Notes: generated by a model not told the origin, from the letters alone. 64,000 nucleotides of DNA from Allobosea sp. UNC402CLCol (GCF_000745475.1 NZ_JQJJ01000001.1:48392-112391), one strand, 5' to 3'; counted from the first letter of the stretch, positions 26,373 through 35,428 are shown. Program-made: numbers and translations.

Positions 26373-26673
26373 GTCCCGCAGCCTATCGCGGCAACCGGAC
26401 GGGCGTAGGCCTATCCGCGGGTTTGGCGGGTCGGGATGCCGATAACGAGGGGCCGGGCGGGAGCGTGGGCGACCTCTCGGGGAACGGAAGCATGGGATCG
26501 TGTCGGGCGTGATTCGACATTCCGTGAAGCGAGCATCCCAATTTGAGGCCCGGCGTGGCCAGGTGCGGCGCGATCGAAGACGAGATCGATCCGGTCGATG
26601 TCGGCTTCGCCCGATAGCGAACAGTCGGTCCGGCGTTTGCAGCAGCCCTCTGAGATGGCCATATTAGCGTGGC
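26373..26673. other. 301 bp stretch without a supported gene
   Basis: An 83-codon minus-strand frame at 26411-26662 has no recognisable domain and no ribosome site. The segment marks the left border of the AT-richer patch that continues to the tRNA. No copy of the tRNA-Leu 3' end, which would mark an attachment site, is visible. Confidence 0.4.
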
Positions 26674-27810
26674 TTACTCGGCAAGATTAACGCGATCTCG
26701 ACCGTTGCCCTTTGCCCTATAGAGGGCATGATCGGCTCGCTCGATTAAAGACGGGAGGCCTTCATCCTCCCGCGCAATCGCGACGCCAAAACTGGCCGTC
26801 GGGTGCGCCTCACCCGCTACGGTATCAAATGCGATTTGTTTAAACGCTGTTCTTATCTCTTCCGCCAATTGGTAGGCAGAGGCGCTCGCGTTCGAAGGCA
26901 ACAGGATTGCGAATTCTTCACCACCAAGACGCGCCATGATCGCATCGCCGGGCGCCTTCTGCTTGAGAACCTCGGAAAACCTCCGAATGATCAGGTCGCC
27001 GCCGCTATGGCCGAATAGATCGTTGATCGATTTGAAGTGGTCGAGATCAGTAAGGATCATGGCAGGCGGGTTGCCGGCCGTCCGCTCGGCTAATGCTCTT
27101 AGTGCGCGCGGTTCGAAGCCGCGGCGATTGAACAATCCGGACAGGGTGTCGATCAGTGCATCAGTCTTGATTTCATCCATCACGTCGCTTGCAATAACCG
27201 CAAGCACACCAACAGCAGTCATCGCGCAGATAAGAGCATCGGAAATCGAAACGACAAGCCAGTAGGAATCTTCGAACCGCTCGCCGGAGGCCCCTGACGC
27301 GATCAGGAAGAGCGGGCGAAGAAGATAGCCTGCGCAAGATACGAGTAACAACCCGAGGAGCACCTGCTCGACCGGCGAGCGGCGCGGCGCCCTCGCGACA
27401 TCCCACAACATCACGAGGCTGAGCAGGGCCAGCCCAGAATTGAGGACGATGACGCGGGCGAGCAGGTTCGGTTCGATGAACTGATAATAGTAGAGCGGTC
27501 CGAGCGTGATCGCAGCGATAGCAAGGAGAGCGCCGTAGCGAGGCTGTCGTAAGCGCCGATTGGACAAGCCGATAGAGAGCAGCATGATCGCGAACAGGAG
27601 GAAGATGTTCGCCGAATATCGCAAAACCGGATTTTCAAGGGAGAAGGCAAAGTAGAAAATGCCGAAGCACAGCGACCGAATCCCATAGGATAGGCCGAGC
27701 ACCCCTATATATTTCAGGGCGCGATTGTTTCGCCATATCGTTAGCAGTGCGATACAGAATATCGCAGCCATACTCGTGTTCAGCAAACCTATGACATTGT
27801 AATAGTTCAT
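26674..27810 (-). CDS. Membrane diguanylate cyclase, GGDEF domain (378 aa)
   Basis: The start at 27810 (MNYYNVIGLLNT) is chosen because a helix begins at once; the upstream extension reads into unrelated sequence. About seven hydrophobic segments occupy residues 1-205. A GGDEF domain follows (DTLSGLFNRRGFE, LTDLDHFKSINDLFGHSGGD, ARLGGEEFAILLP). The active-site loop GGEEF is intact, predicting c-di-GMP synthesis from two GTP. The usual RxxD inhibitory site upstream of it is absent (KAPGDAI). Base composition is clearly lower in GC than the flanks, suggesting acquisition with the neighbouring integrase remnant. Confidence 0.9.
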   Translation of the reverse strand: MNYYNVIGLLNTSMAAIFCIALLTIWRNNRALKYIGVLGLSYGIRSLCFGIFYFAFSLENPVLRYSANIFLLFAIMLLSIGLSNRRLRQPRYGALLAIAAITLGPLYYYQFIEPNLLARVIVLNSGLALLSLVMLWDVARAPRRSPVEQVLLGLLLVSCAGYLLRPLFLIASGASGERFEDSYWLVVSISDALICAMTAVGVLAVIASDVMDEIKTDALIDTLSGLFNRRGFEPRALRALAERTAGNPPAMILTDLDHFKSINDLFGHSGGDLIIRRFSEVLKQKAPGDAIMARLGGEEFAILLPSNASASAYQLAEEIRTAFKQIAFDTVAGEAHPTASFGVAIAREDEGLPSLIERADHALYRAKGNGRDRVNLAE

Positions 27811-27879
27811 AGATCCAATCAGAAACGAAAATCCGGAACCCGGCTCGCGTGATCGGAGAGGTTGCCATGATCCCGGTAA

Positions 27880-28078
27880 AGGCGAAGTGAACGTCATCCC
27901 AAAGTGAACGACCGCTATCGAGTGCAGCACCGAGGGCGTTGCGGGCCTTCACGTCGGGAGGATTGGCCGTCCCGAGGGAAAACCGGATGTCCTGTGCCTT
28001 CGGGGAAATCGTCTTTTCAACGACCCTCTCACCGAGCGGAATCGCCGTTGGAGCCCGCTGACTGACAACGGGAAGCGC
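27880..28078 (-). pseudogene. Possible N-terminal fragment of a second tyrosine recombinase
   Basis: Read on the minus strand just past a TAG at 28079-28081, the frame contains DIRFSLGTANPPDVKARNA. This resembles the SLGT-x-(D/N)P-x-(E/D)A/VK-x-R element in N-terminal domains of phage-type integrases. It has no start and runs into non-coding sequence. The match is short, so this is a tentative call; it would be a second decayed integrase in the same patch. Confidence 0.35.
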
Positions 28079-28818
28079 CTATCCGGAGATTGGAGATGCC
28101 CCGGCTTTCAGCTCTGCCAGCGCGGCGGCATGCCCGAGAAAGGCAACGAAGCCGTCCACGGTGTTGCTGTAGCTCTCGAAGGTGCTGGGCTTCCGGCCAG
28201 TCGCCTGCGCTTCCTTCCACCAATCCGCAAGGATGCCTGTCAGGCTGGTCTTGCCGGCTGGCTTGGTAGTTTTAGGCTCCTCCGTTGGTTTCCATTCGGG
28301 GAACCGGGAAGCCCTCGGGGCGGGGCTATAGTCGCCCTCGGCATGCCGCTTGAGTTGCGCGGCGGCTTGCTCGGATGCTTCGCTGATGGCGACAAGGAGC
28401 CGCCCTCGGGGGCCGCTTCGATGTTGAGGCCATGTCGGGCCAGCAACTTATCCACCTCCGGACCAAGCCACTGCTCCAGCTTGCCAGCGTCGCGAGCCCC
28501 GCTCGATCCTAAGCCAGTGCTCCCGAACGGAAGGACTGCCGGGCTCGTCGGATAGTTCGGTTGTCAGCTCCAGATAGAAGACGCCGGCAAGGGCGATGAC
28601 TTGCCTCTGTGCAGGGTTTCAGCCGGCAAGCGGAGCGCTCCCCAGTGCTTCTCGACCTCGGCCGCGATATTCGCGTGAAGAGCGCGGGCCTCGGTAGGGT
28701 CCTTTGTCCGGAGCGAACGAAGAGCCTCGCGTTTCCCAACGGTCGCCCGCAGGTCCTTTGGGACGACCCTGCGAAACCAATAGACGCCTGTTTTGGGATG
28801 CTTGAACGGCCGGGCCAT
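28079..28818 (-). pseudogene. Frameshifted, truncated site-specific integrase
   Basis: The start at 28818 (MARPFKHPKTGVYWFRRVVP) and the element SLRTKDPTEARALHANIAAE are typical of the N-terminal domain of phage-type tyrosine recombinases. The product then jumps frames: near 28619 to a frame reading QRQVIALAGVFYLELTTEL, near 28510 to GKLEQWLGPEVDKLLARHG, and near 28400 to VAISEASEQAAAQLKRHAEG and FESYSNTVDGFVAFLGH, ending at TAG 28079. The catalytic domain with the Arg-His-Arg-Tyr residues is missing. It begins 100 bp downstream of tRNA-Leu, the classic integrase position. Confidence 0.8.
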
Positions 28819-28917
28819 TGCTAGGACCATGTGGATCACCCGGTTGTATAACTCGGGCGTCCACTAAGCCATTGATATCAGCTAAGGTGCTGACAAACCA
28901 CCACTCTGGTAGATGAG

Positions 28918-29004
28918 TGGTGCCCAGGAGAGGACTCGAACCTCCACGCCCTTGCGAGCGCCAGCACCTGAAGCTGGTGCGTCTACCAATTCCGCCACCT
29001 GGGC
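28918..29004 (-). tRNA. tRNA-Leu (anticodon CAG)
   Basis: An 87 nt minus-strand gene. The acceptor GCCCAGG pairs with CCTGGGC, followed by discriminator A and an encoded CCA (28918-28920). The anticodon arm CCAGC-TTCAGGT-GCTGG gives anticodon CAG, reading CUG. The long variable arm (GGCGCTCGCAAGGGCGT) marks a class II leucine tRNA, and the T arm has GTTCGAGTC. The 3' end is intact. A broken integrase lies immediately downstream, so this gene was probably an integration target. Confidence 0.96.
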
Positions 29005-29014
29005 AACGGCGGCT

Positions 29015-29043
29015 CGTTTACGGGGGGCTGATCGCGCTGTCAA
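29015..29043 (-). promoter_or_regulatory. Sigma-70 promoter of tRNA-Leu
   Basis: On the minus strand, TTGACA (29043-29038) is followed by exactly 17 bases and TAAACG (29020-29015). The -10 ends 10 bp before the mature tRNA 5' end, leaving a leader of only a few bases. A perfect -35 box with optimal spacing supports strong expression. Confidence 0.65.
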
Positions 29044-29272
29044 CGGCATCCGAAAAGAATTGTGTCGGCTTCGTCATGCGGCTGTTGAAAATCGCCGGTC
29101 CGCTGGGACCCGGCACCCGCCGGAAAGCCGGCTTTCCCGGCTCTAGGCCCGCGATGGACCATGCATCCGCATGCCGGCATGGCCGTTCTGCGCTGCATCG
29201 CCGCAAAAGGGATTTCCACTTTCGCGGAACATGATCTAGGAGGGCAGAAGCATTCTAAACGGAGCTTTCCCG

Positions 29273-30277
29273 ATGGCCCTTCAAGCCCCGGCTCAGCAAC
29301 TCGTCACGGTCTTCGGCGGCTCCGGCTTCGTCGGGCGCCATGTGGTGCGTGCCCTGGTCAAGCGCGGCTACCGGGTGCGCGTCGCCGTGCGCCGGCCCGA
29401 TCTCGCAGGCTTCCTGCAGCCGCTCGGCACGGTCGGCCAGATCCATGCCGTGCAGGCCAATCTGCGCTATCCCGCCTCGGTCGCCGCGGCGGTCAAGGGT
29501 GCGGATGCGGTCGTCAACCTCGTCGGCATCATGAACGAGCGCGGCCGGCAGAGCTTCGCTGCCGTCCAGGCCAACGGCGCGCGCACTGTGGCGCAGGCCT
29601 GCGCTGCGGCGGGGATCGACCGGCTGGTGCAGATCTCGGCGCTCGGCGCCGCTGCCGAATCGCGCTCGGCCTATGCTCGCACCAAGGCGGAAGGCGAGAG
29701 CGCCGTGCGCCATATCGTGCCGCGCGCGGTCATCCTGCGGCCCTCCGTGATGTTCGGCCCCGAGGACGATTTCTTCAATCGTTTCGCCTCCATGGCGCGG
29801 ATGATGCCGGTCCTGCCGCTGGTCGGGGACGGCAGCGCCAAGCTCCAGCCGGCTTTCGTCGGCGATGTCGCCGAGGTCGTGGCGCGTGGGGTCGACGGTG
29901 CGCTGGAGCCCGGCCGGACTTATGAGCTCGGCGGGCCGGAGGTGATGAGCCTGCGCGAGCTCGTCGAGGATGTCTGCAAGGTCATCGGCCGCAAGCGCCT
30001 GATCCTGCCCTTGCCGCTGCCGTTGGCCGGAATCATGGCGCGGGTGCTGGAAGTGGTGGATACGCTGACGCTTGGGCTGCTGCCGAACGAGCTCAAGCTG
30101 ACCCGCGACCAGGTGACGCTGCTCGGCAGCGACAATGTCGTCTCCGCGGCTGCGAAGGCGGAGGGGCGCGATTTCGCCGGCCTCGGCATCGCGCCGGTTT
30201 CGGTCGAGGTCGAGGTGCCGTCCTATCTCTGGCGCTTCCGCAAGACCGGCCAGTTCGACACGGCACGGGCGAGCTGA
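29273..30277 (+). CDS. Complex I NDUFA9-family NAD(P)-binding protein (334 aa)
   Basis: An atypical short-chain dehydrogenase. The Rossmann motif VTVFGGSGFVGRHVV is at residues 10-24, with VAVRRPDL at the second strand and SALGAAAESRSAYARTKAEGE holding the Tyr-x-x-x-Lys pair. Alphaproteobacterial homologues resemble the NDUFA9 accessory subunit of mitochondrial complex I; a lipid- or quinone-related role is assumed rather than shown. The C-terminal third may contact the membrane (LPLPLAGIMARVLEVVDTL). It is followed 31 bp later by a HAD phosphatase on the same strand. The 268 bp upstream up to the tRNA hold only that tRNA's promoter. Confidence 0.88.
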   Translation: MALQAPAQQLVTVFGGSGFVGRHVVRALVKRGYRVRVAVRRPDLAGFLQPLGTVGQIHAVQANLRYPASVAAAVKGADAVVNLVGIMNERGRQSFAAVQANGARTVAQACAAAGIDRLVQISALGAAAESRSAYARTKAEGESAVRHIVPRAVILRPSVMFGPEDDFFNRFASMARMMPVLPLVGDGSAKLQPAFVGDVAEVVARGVDGALEPGRTYELGGPEVMSLRELVEDVCKVIGRKRLILPLPLPLAGIMARVLEVVDTLTLGLLPNELKLTRDQVTLLGSDNVVSAAAKAEGRDFAGLGIAPVSVEVEVPSYLWRFRKTGQFDTARAS

Positions 30278-30308
30278 TCGCGGCTCCCTGATTCGGGCGA
30301 GGAAGGCG

Positions 30309-30977
30309 ATGCCGTTCGATCTCGTCATCTATGATTGCGACGGCACGCTGATCGACAGCGAGACGGTCTATAGCGAGGTCAGTCTCGCCTTGTGTCACGA
30401 GATCGGGCTGACGAGCTGGACGCTCGATGACTACGACACGCAGATGGTCGGCATTCCGCTCGCTGACGGCTTCAAGGTGATCGAGGCGGCGCTCGGCCGG
30501 CCGCTTCCCGCCGATTTCGAAGGCCGCGTCGAGGATGGCGTCGCCGCCCGTCTCGAACAGGAGTTGCGGGCGCTGCCCGGCGTGCACAGCGCTTTGGAGC
30601 GTCTCGTCGGGCGCCGCTGCGTTGCCTCCTCGACCAGCCTCGAGCCCTTGCGGCGCAACCTGGCGCTGGCCGGGCTGATCGAGCTGTTCGACCCGCATGT
30701 CTTCTCGGCCTCGCAGGTCGCGCGCGGCAAGCCGGCGCCGGACGTCTTCCTCTTCGCCGCCGCGGAGATGGGCGCAGAGCCGGCCCATTGCCTGGTGCTG
30801 GAGGATTCGGTCCCCGGCGTGCAGGCGGCGCGCGCGGCGGGAATGCGGGTCGCCGGCTTCACCGGCACGGCACGCGACAAGGCGGCGATGCGCGAGCGCC
30901 TGCTGGCGGCCGGTGCCGCCATCATCGTGGACAGCTATGCGGATTGGCCAGGAGCGGTGGCTTCGCTCGCGGCCTGA
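30309..30977 (+). CDS. HAD-superfamily phosphatase, subfamily IA (222 aa)
   Basis: The start at 30309 follows AGGAAGG. HAD motif I is YDCDGTLIDSE (nucleophile and acid Asp). Motif II is the Ser in ASSTS, motif III is the Lys in ARGKPAPDVF, and motif IV is LVLEDSVPGVQAA. A helical cap lies between motifs I and II, as in beta-phosphoglucomutase and phosphoglycolate-phosphatase-like proteins. It should be a cytosolic sugar-phosphate or related phosphatase; the substrate cannot be told. Confidence 0.9.
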   Translation: MPFDLVIYDCDGTLIDSETVYSEVSLALCHEIGLTSWTLDDYDTQMVGIPLADGFKVIEAALGRPLPADFEGRVEDGVAARLEQELRALPGVHSALERLVGRRCVASSTSLEPLRRNLALAGLIELFDPHVFSASQVARGKPAPDVFLFAAAEMGAEPAHCLVLEDSVPGVQAARAAGMRVAGFTGTARDKAAMRERLLAAGAAIIVDSYADWPGAVASLAA

Positions 30978-30984
30978 ACGGCCT

Positions 30985-31050
30985 TTTCAGCCCTCATTCT
31001 GAGGAGCCGCGCAGCGGCGTCTCGAAGGATGTTCGAAACGGCCTTTCGGC
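30985..31050. repeat. REP-like palindromic element, family A
   Basis: CTCATTCTGAGGAGCCGCGCAGCGGCGTCTCGAAGGATG, with the central palindrome CCGCGCAGCGG. A reverse-oriented, diverged copy lies at 56145-56190 (GTCCTTCGAGACGCCGCTTCGCGGCTTCTC). It occupies the convergent gap between the HAD and D-2-hydroxyacid dehydrogenase genes and may fold as a bidirectional terminator. Confidence 0.7.
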
Positions 31051-31057
31051 ACTCTCC

Positions 31058-32053
31058 TCAGAGCATGCTCGGCAGCACGCGGTCCGGCGGCTTGTGGCCG
31101 TCCATGAAGGTCTTGATGTTGACGATGACCTTCTCGCCCATATCGGCGCGGCCTTCATGGGTGGCCGAGCCCATATGCGGGAGGACCACGACCTTGTGCT
31201 GGCGCGCGAGCTTGAGCAGGCGCGGATTGATCGCGGGCTCCTGCTCGAACACGTCGAGCCCGGCGCCGGCAAGCTCGCCGGCTTCCAGCATCCGGGCGAG
31301 CGCCGTCTCGTCGACGATCTCGCCGCGCGCGGTGTTCACCAGAATGGCGTCGGGCTTCATCAGCTTGAGCCGCCGGGCCGAGAGCAGGTGATAGGTCGCT
31401 GGCGTATGCGGGCAGTTGACCGAGACGACGTCCATCCGCGCCAGCATCTGGTCGAGCGAATCCCAATAGGTCGCGCCGAGCTTCTCCTCGATGCGGGCGT
31501 CGACCCGGCGGCGGTTATGGTAGTGGATCGACAGGCCGAAGGCGGCGGCGCGCTTCGCCACGGCCTGGCCGATCCGGCCCATGCCGACGATGCCGAGCCG
31601 CTTGCCGGTGATCCGCCGGCCGAGCATCCAGGTCGGCGACCAGCCGGCCCAATCGTCTTCGGGGATGACGCGAGCGCCTTCCGCGATGCGCCGCGCCACA
31701 GCGAGGATCAGCGCGATCGTCATGTCGGCGGTGTCGTCGGTGAGGACGCCCGGCGTATTGGTGACGGTGATGCCGCGCTGCACGGCGCTGGCGACGTCGA
31801 TATTGTCGACGCCGTTGCCGAAATTGGCGATGAGCCTGAGCTGGTCGCCGGCCTGCGCGATCACGGCGGCGTCGATCTTGTCGGTCACGGTCGGCACCAG
31901 CACATCGGCGGTCTTCACCGCCTCGACCAGGGCGGCCTGCGACATCGGCTTGTCGTCGATGTTGAGCTGGGCGTCGAACAATTCGCGCATCCGGGTTTCC
32001 ACCACGGCCGGCAGCTTCCGGGTCACCACGACCAGCGGCTTCTTCTTCGACAT
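31058..32053 (-). CDS. D-2-hydroxyacid dehydrogenase (331 aa)
   Basis: The start at 32053 (MSKKKPLVVVTRKLP). The NAD(P)-binding motif GIVGMGRIGQAVAKRAAAFG is central. The catalytic Arg (VNTARGEIVDE), Glu and His (VVLPHMGSATHE) are all present. Basic residues HNRRRV at the end of the second Rossmann strand suggest NADPH preference, as in glyoxylate/hydroxypyruvate reductases. It is divergent from the SH3-domain gene. Confidence 0.92.
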   Translation of the reverse strand: MSKKKPLVVVTRKLPAVVETRMRELFDAQLNIDDKPMSQAALVEAVKTADVLVPTVTDKIDAAVIAQAGDQLRLIANFGNGVDNIDVASAVQRGITVTNTPGVLTDDTADMTIALILAVARRIAEGARVIPEDDWAGWSPTWMLGRRITGKRLGIVGMGRIGQAVAKRAAAFGLSIHYHNRRRVDARIEEKLGATYWDSLDQMLARMDVVSVNCPHTPATYHLLSARRLKLMKPDAILVNTARGEIVDETALARMLEAGELAGAGLDVFEQEPAINPRLLKLARQHKVVVLPHMGSATHEGRADMGEKVIVNIKTFMDGHKPPDRVLPSML

Positions 32054-32232
32054 GGTGACTCCCCTTCCTGGCACGCCGGATTGACCGCTTCTCCTCAACC
32101 CACCGTTAACCGTGGTGGCTCAGGAATGGAGCGATCGTGCAGCCCGGCTCCTGTTTGTCTAGGCGGCGCGATGGCGGATGACAACTTGACCCTTCGCCTG
32201 AGAGCGGAGCGGGTCGCGTGGGAGAGCAGCCG

Positions 32233-32763
32233 ATGCTGAGCTTGCGGATGGGATGCCTTGCCGTGGCGGGCTTTTTCATCGCCGCGATGGCAACGGGCGC
32301 GCAGGCTCAGGACATGCAGGCCGGTTCGGTGACGGGCCTGCCCGTGCCGCGCTATGTCAGCCTGAAGTCGGACCGGGTGAATCTGCGCGAAGGGCCGTCG
32401 AAGGAGCATCGCACGCGCTGGGTCTATCAGCGGGCCGGCTTGCCCGTGGAGGTCACGGCGGAATTCGAGACCTGGCGGCGCGTCCGCGATTCCGACGGAA
32501 CCGAAGGCTGGGTGCTGCACAGCCTACTTTCGGGGCGCCGGACGGCGCTGGTCGCGCCCTGGTCGCGGAACAAGGCGGAGCTGTTTCCGATGCGCAGCGC
32601 ACCCGATGCCGACGCCACGGTCGTCGCCGAATTGCAGCCCGGGGTGGTGATTGGCGTCACCTCATGCGTCCGCGCCTGGTGCCGCGTCAGCATCCGTAAC
32701 GTCACGGGCTATCTGCCGCAGGAACGGCTCTGGGGCGTTTATCCCAACGAAAACGTCGACTGA
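32233..32763 (+). CDS. Secreted bacterial SH3-domain protein (176 aa)
   Basis: The ATG at 32233 follows GGAGAGC; an in-frame GTG at 32218 would add five residues. The N-terminus has a Sec signal ending near GAQAQ. Two SH3-like repeats follow: RVNLREGPSKEHRTRWVYQ with GTEGWVLHSLL, and then MRSAPDADATVVAELQPG with WCRVSIRNVTGYLPQ. Such SH3 proteins are usually periplasmic and cell-wall associated. It is convergent with irr. Confidence 0.88.
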   Translation: MLSLRMGCLAVAGFFIAAMATGAQAQDMQAGSVTGLPVPRYVSLKSDRVNLREGPSKEHRTRWVYQRAGLPVEVTAEFETWRRVRDSDGTEGWVLHSLLSGRRTALVAPWSRNKAELFPMRSAPDADATVVAELQPGVVIGVTSCVRAWCRVSIRNVTGYLPQERLWGVYPNENVD

Positions 32764-32834
32764 GGCCATCAGCCGCATCGTTTCGGGCGGGCATCGGCCG
32801 GAATGCGCATCAGAAAGCCGGAAAGGGCGGCGCC

Positions 32835-33299
32835 TCAGTCGCCGATCTTGCGCAGCCGCACGACCACGTCGACATGGGAAATCTCGTAGCCCTCCGGCGG
32901 GATGGGCAAGGTGGCGACGTCGATCTCCCGCGCGGGGATGTCGATGACGCGGTTCTCGCCCTCGACCACGAAATGATGGTGGTCATGGATCGCCGTGTCG
33001 AAATAGGTCTTGTTGCCGTCGATGACGAGCTCGCGCAGCAGCCCGGCTTCGGTGAACTGGCGCAGCGTGTTGTAGATCGTCGCCAGCGAGACCGGGATGC
33101 GTTCCTTCGCCGCCTCCTCATGCAGCATCTCGGCGCTGATATGCCGGTCGCCCTTGGCGAAAAGCACCCAGCCGAGCGAGACGCGCTGCCGTGTCGGCCG
33201 CAGGCCCACGCGGCGCAGCTTGTGGCGGACGTCATGGAACGGGCAACCCTGCCGCACGGTCGATCCATAGGCCTCGTCGCGGGAAACCTGGTCGCTCAT
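32835..33299 (-). CDS. irr: Iron response regulator Irr, Fur superfamily (154 aa)
   Basis: The start at 33299 gives the usual Irr length. Near the N-terminus, RQGCPFHDV contains the Cys-Pro heme regulatory motif of Bradyrhizobium-type Irr. A Fur-type winged helix follows (LRPTRQRVSLGWVLF, AKERIPVSLATIYNTLRQF). The C-terminal domain has DHHHFVVEGE, the His-rich heme/metal site. In rhizobia Irr accumulates under iron limitation and is degraded when heme is plentiful. It is divergent from fabA with 268 bp between starts, an association common in Hyphomicrobiales. Confidence 0.95.
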   Translation of the reverse strand: MSDQVSRDEAYGSTVRQGCPFHDVRHKLRRVGLRPTRQRVSLGWVLFAKGDRHISAEMLHEEAAKERIPVSLATIYNTLRQFTEAGLLRELVIDGNKTYFDTAIHDHHHFVVEGENRVIDIPAREIDVATLPIPPEGYEISHVDVVVRLRKIGD

Positions 33300-33567
33300 G
33301 CCTCTGCTCTGCCCTTCTTGCTGCAACGGGCGTCCTGCGCTCCGCATCATCTGCATTCGATTGGAAATGTAGGACTTCGAACGAGGGCTCGCAAGCGCGG
33401 GCTCATGCCAGCATGCTGACAATCGCGCGGGTTGAGCTGCCCCGAGGGGATCAGCGTGCCATGTGGGTGAATGTGCCTGCGCCCTTTCGTTCCCGGCGTC
33501 GGGCATGTTAGGCACGCAGGCGATATCCACCGGTCGAATGCGGCCGAGACAAGGCAACGGAGCGGGA

Positions 33568-34080
33568 ATGCAGCGTCAATCGTCTTTCAGCTACGAGGAG
33601 ATCCTCGCTTGTGGCCGCGGGGAACTGTTCGGGCCGGGCAATGCGCAACTCCCGCTGCCGCCGATGCTGATGTTCGACCGTATCACAGAGATCACCGAAG
33701 AGGGCGGCGCCCACGGCAAGGGCGGTGTCCGCGCCGAGTTCGACATCAAGCCGGACCTCTGGTTCTTCGACTGCCACTTCAAGGGCGATCCGGTGATGCC
33801 GGGTTGCCTCGGCCTCGACGCGCTCTGGCAGCTCACCGGCTTCTTCCTCGGCTGGCTCGGCCTGCCGGGGCGGGGCAGGGCGCTCGGCGTCGGCGAGGTC
33901 AAGTTCGCCGATCAGGTGCTGCCGAGCGTCAAGCGCGTGGTCTACGGCGTCGACTTCAAGCGCGTCTTCAAGTCGAAGCTCGTCCTCGGCATCGCCGATG
34001 GCTGGCTGGAAGCCGATGGCAAGCGCATCTACACTGTCAGCGACATGCGCGTCGGGCTGTTCAAGCCCGAAGCGGCCTGA
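33568..34080 (+). CDS. fabA: 3-hydroxydecanoyl-ACP dehydratase/isomerase FabA (170 aa)
   Basis: The start at 33568 follows GGAGCGGG. The active site is visible: [21 protein letters not shown] holds the catalytic His and, fourteen residues on, the Asp. FabA dehydrates 3-hydroxydecanoyl-ACP and isomerises the product to the cis-3 isomer, the committed step of anaerobic unsaturated fatty acid synthesis. It is followed by fabB and fabI on the same strand. Confidence 0.97.
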   Translation: MQRQSSFSYEEILACGRGELFGPGNAQLPLPPMLMFDRITEITEEGGAHGKGGVRAEFDIKPDLWFFDCHFKGDPVMPGCLGLDALWQLTGFFLGWLGLPGRGRALGVGEVKFADQVLPSVKRVVYGVDFKRVFKSKLVLGIADGWLEADGKRIYTVSDMRVGLFKPEAA

Positions 34081-34194
34081 GGAAAAACGCAGCCCGACCT
34101 TGCGTCCGGCGGCCTTACGGTCCATTTGCGCGATTGAGAATCCTGAGCGGCGAGGCCTGCCTCGCCGTGGGTGGAGAGCTGGAGTGAAGCGAGC

Positions 34195-35421
34195 ATGAGA
34201 CGCGTCGTCGTCACCGGGATGGGCATCGTCTCGTCCATCGGCAACAACACGCAGGAGGTCCTGGCCTCGCTGCACGAGGCGAAATCGGGCATCGCCTTCG
34301 CCCAGGACTTTGCCGAGCATGGCTTCCGCAGTCAGGTCGCCGGGGCCCCGTCTCTCGATCCCGCGACGGTGCTCGATCGGCGCGCCATGCGCTTCCATGG
34401 CGGTGGCTCGGCCTGGAACCAGGTGGCGATGGAGCAGGCGATCGTCGATGCCGGCCTGGAGCCCGCCGAGATCAGCAACGAGCGCACCGGCATCATCATG
34501 GGCTCGGGCGGCCCCTCCACGCGCGCGCTGATCGACGCCTATGACAAGGCGCGCGAGAGCGGCTCGTCGAAGAAGGTCGGTCCCTTCGCGGTGCCCAAGG
34601 GCATGTCCTCGACCGCCTCGGCCACGCTCGCGACCTGGTTCAAGATCAAGGGCGTCAACTATTCGATCTCCTCGGCCTGCGCGACCTCCAATCACTGCAT
34701 CGGCAACGCCTATGAGCTGATCCAGTGGGGCAAGCAGGATGTGATCTTCGCCGGCGGCTGCGAGGAGCTGGACTGGACGCTCTCCGTCCTGTTCGACGCC
34801 ATGGGCGCGATGTCCTCCGACTTCAATGCGACTCCGGCTCGCGCCTCGCGGGCCTATGATGTGGCGCGCGACGGCTTCGTCATCGCCGGCGGCGCCGGCG
34901 TCGTCGTGCTGGAGGAGCTGGAGCACGCCAGGGCCCGCGGCGCCAAGATCTATGGCGAGATCGTCGGCTATGGCGCGACCTCGGACGGCTATGACATGGT
35001 CGCTCCCTCGGGCGAGGGCGCGGAGCGCTGCATGCGCATGGCGCTCCAGGGCGTCAACGCGAAGGTCGACTACATCAATCCGCACGGCACCTCGACCCCG
35101 GTCGGCGACGCCAAGGAGATCGAGGCGATCCGTGCGGTCTTCGGCGCCGGCGACAAAAGCCCGCCGATCTCGGCGACGAAGTCGCTCACCGGTCATTCGC
35201 TCGGCGCCACCGGCGTGCAGGAGGCGATCTACTCGCTGCTGATGCTCAACAACGACTTCATCTGCGAGAGCGCCCATATCGACGAGCTCGACCCCGCCTT
35301 CGCCGACATGCCGATCGTGCGCAAGCGCATCGACAATGCCGGCCTCGGCTGCGTGCTCTCCAACTCCTTCGGCTTCGGCGGCACCAACGCCACCATCGTC
35401 ATGAAGCGCCTGGAGGCGTGA
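34195..35421 (+). CDS. fabB: Beta-ketoacyl-ACP synthase I FabB (408 aa)
   Basis: The start [19 protein letters not shown] at 34195 gives the family length; the frame opens further upstream at 34171 without a better ribosome site. The Cys-His-His triad lies in [22 protein letters not shown] and [12 protein letters not shown]. FabB elongates the cis-unsaturated intermediate made by FabA. The genes are separated by 114 bp. fabI starts only 7 bp after the stop. Confidence 0.97.
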   Translation: MRRVVVTGMGIVSSIGNNTQEVLASLHEAKSGIAFAQDFAEHGFRSQVAGAPSLDPATVLDRRAMRFHGGGSAWNQVAMEQAIVDAGLEPAEISNERTGIIMGSGGPSTRALIDAYDKARESGSSKKVGPFAVPKGMSSTASATLATWFKIKGVNYSISSACATSNHCIGNAYELIQWGKQDVIFAGGCEELDWTLSVLFDAMGAMSSDFNATPARASRAYDVARDGFVIAGGAGVVVLEELEHARARGAKIYGEIVGYGATSDGYDMVAPSGEGAERCMRMALQGVNAKVDYINPHGTSTPVGDAKEIEAIRAVFGAGDKSPPISATKSLTGHSLGATGVQEAIYSLLMLNNDFICESAHIDELDPAFADMPIVRKRIDNAGLGCVLSNSFGFGGTNATIVMKRLEA

Positions 35422-35428
35422 GGGCGCC

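Noticed and set aside
28130..28555. Plus-strand frame of 141 codons
   Set aside because: It is the complement of the decayed integrase and has no ribosome site or domain.
26373..28917. Direct repeat of the tRNA-Leu 3' end as the distal attachment site
   Set aside because: I looked for a copy of the tRNA 3' sequence left of the integrase remnant and saw none, so no element boundary can be assigned.
28901..28920. CCACTC / GAGTGG hairpin as a tRNA-Leu terminator
   Set aside because: Only 6 bp of stem with no T-run, and the distal arm includes the encoded CCA of the tRNA; not convincing as a terminator.
32100..32119. CCACC-GTTAACCGT-GGTGG inverted repeat upstream of the SH3 gene
   Set aside because: Short arms in GC-rich DNA; no supporting promoter or conserved context.
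33341..33375. Possible Irr/Fur box in the irr-fabA gap (TTGGAAATGTAGGACTTCGAA)
   Set aside because: Arms match only partly, and the known rhizobial iron control element pattern is not present.
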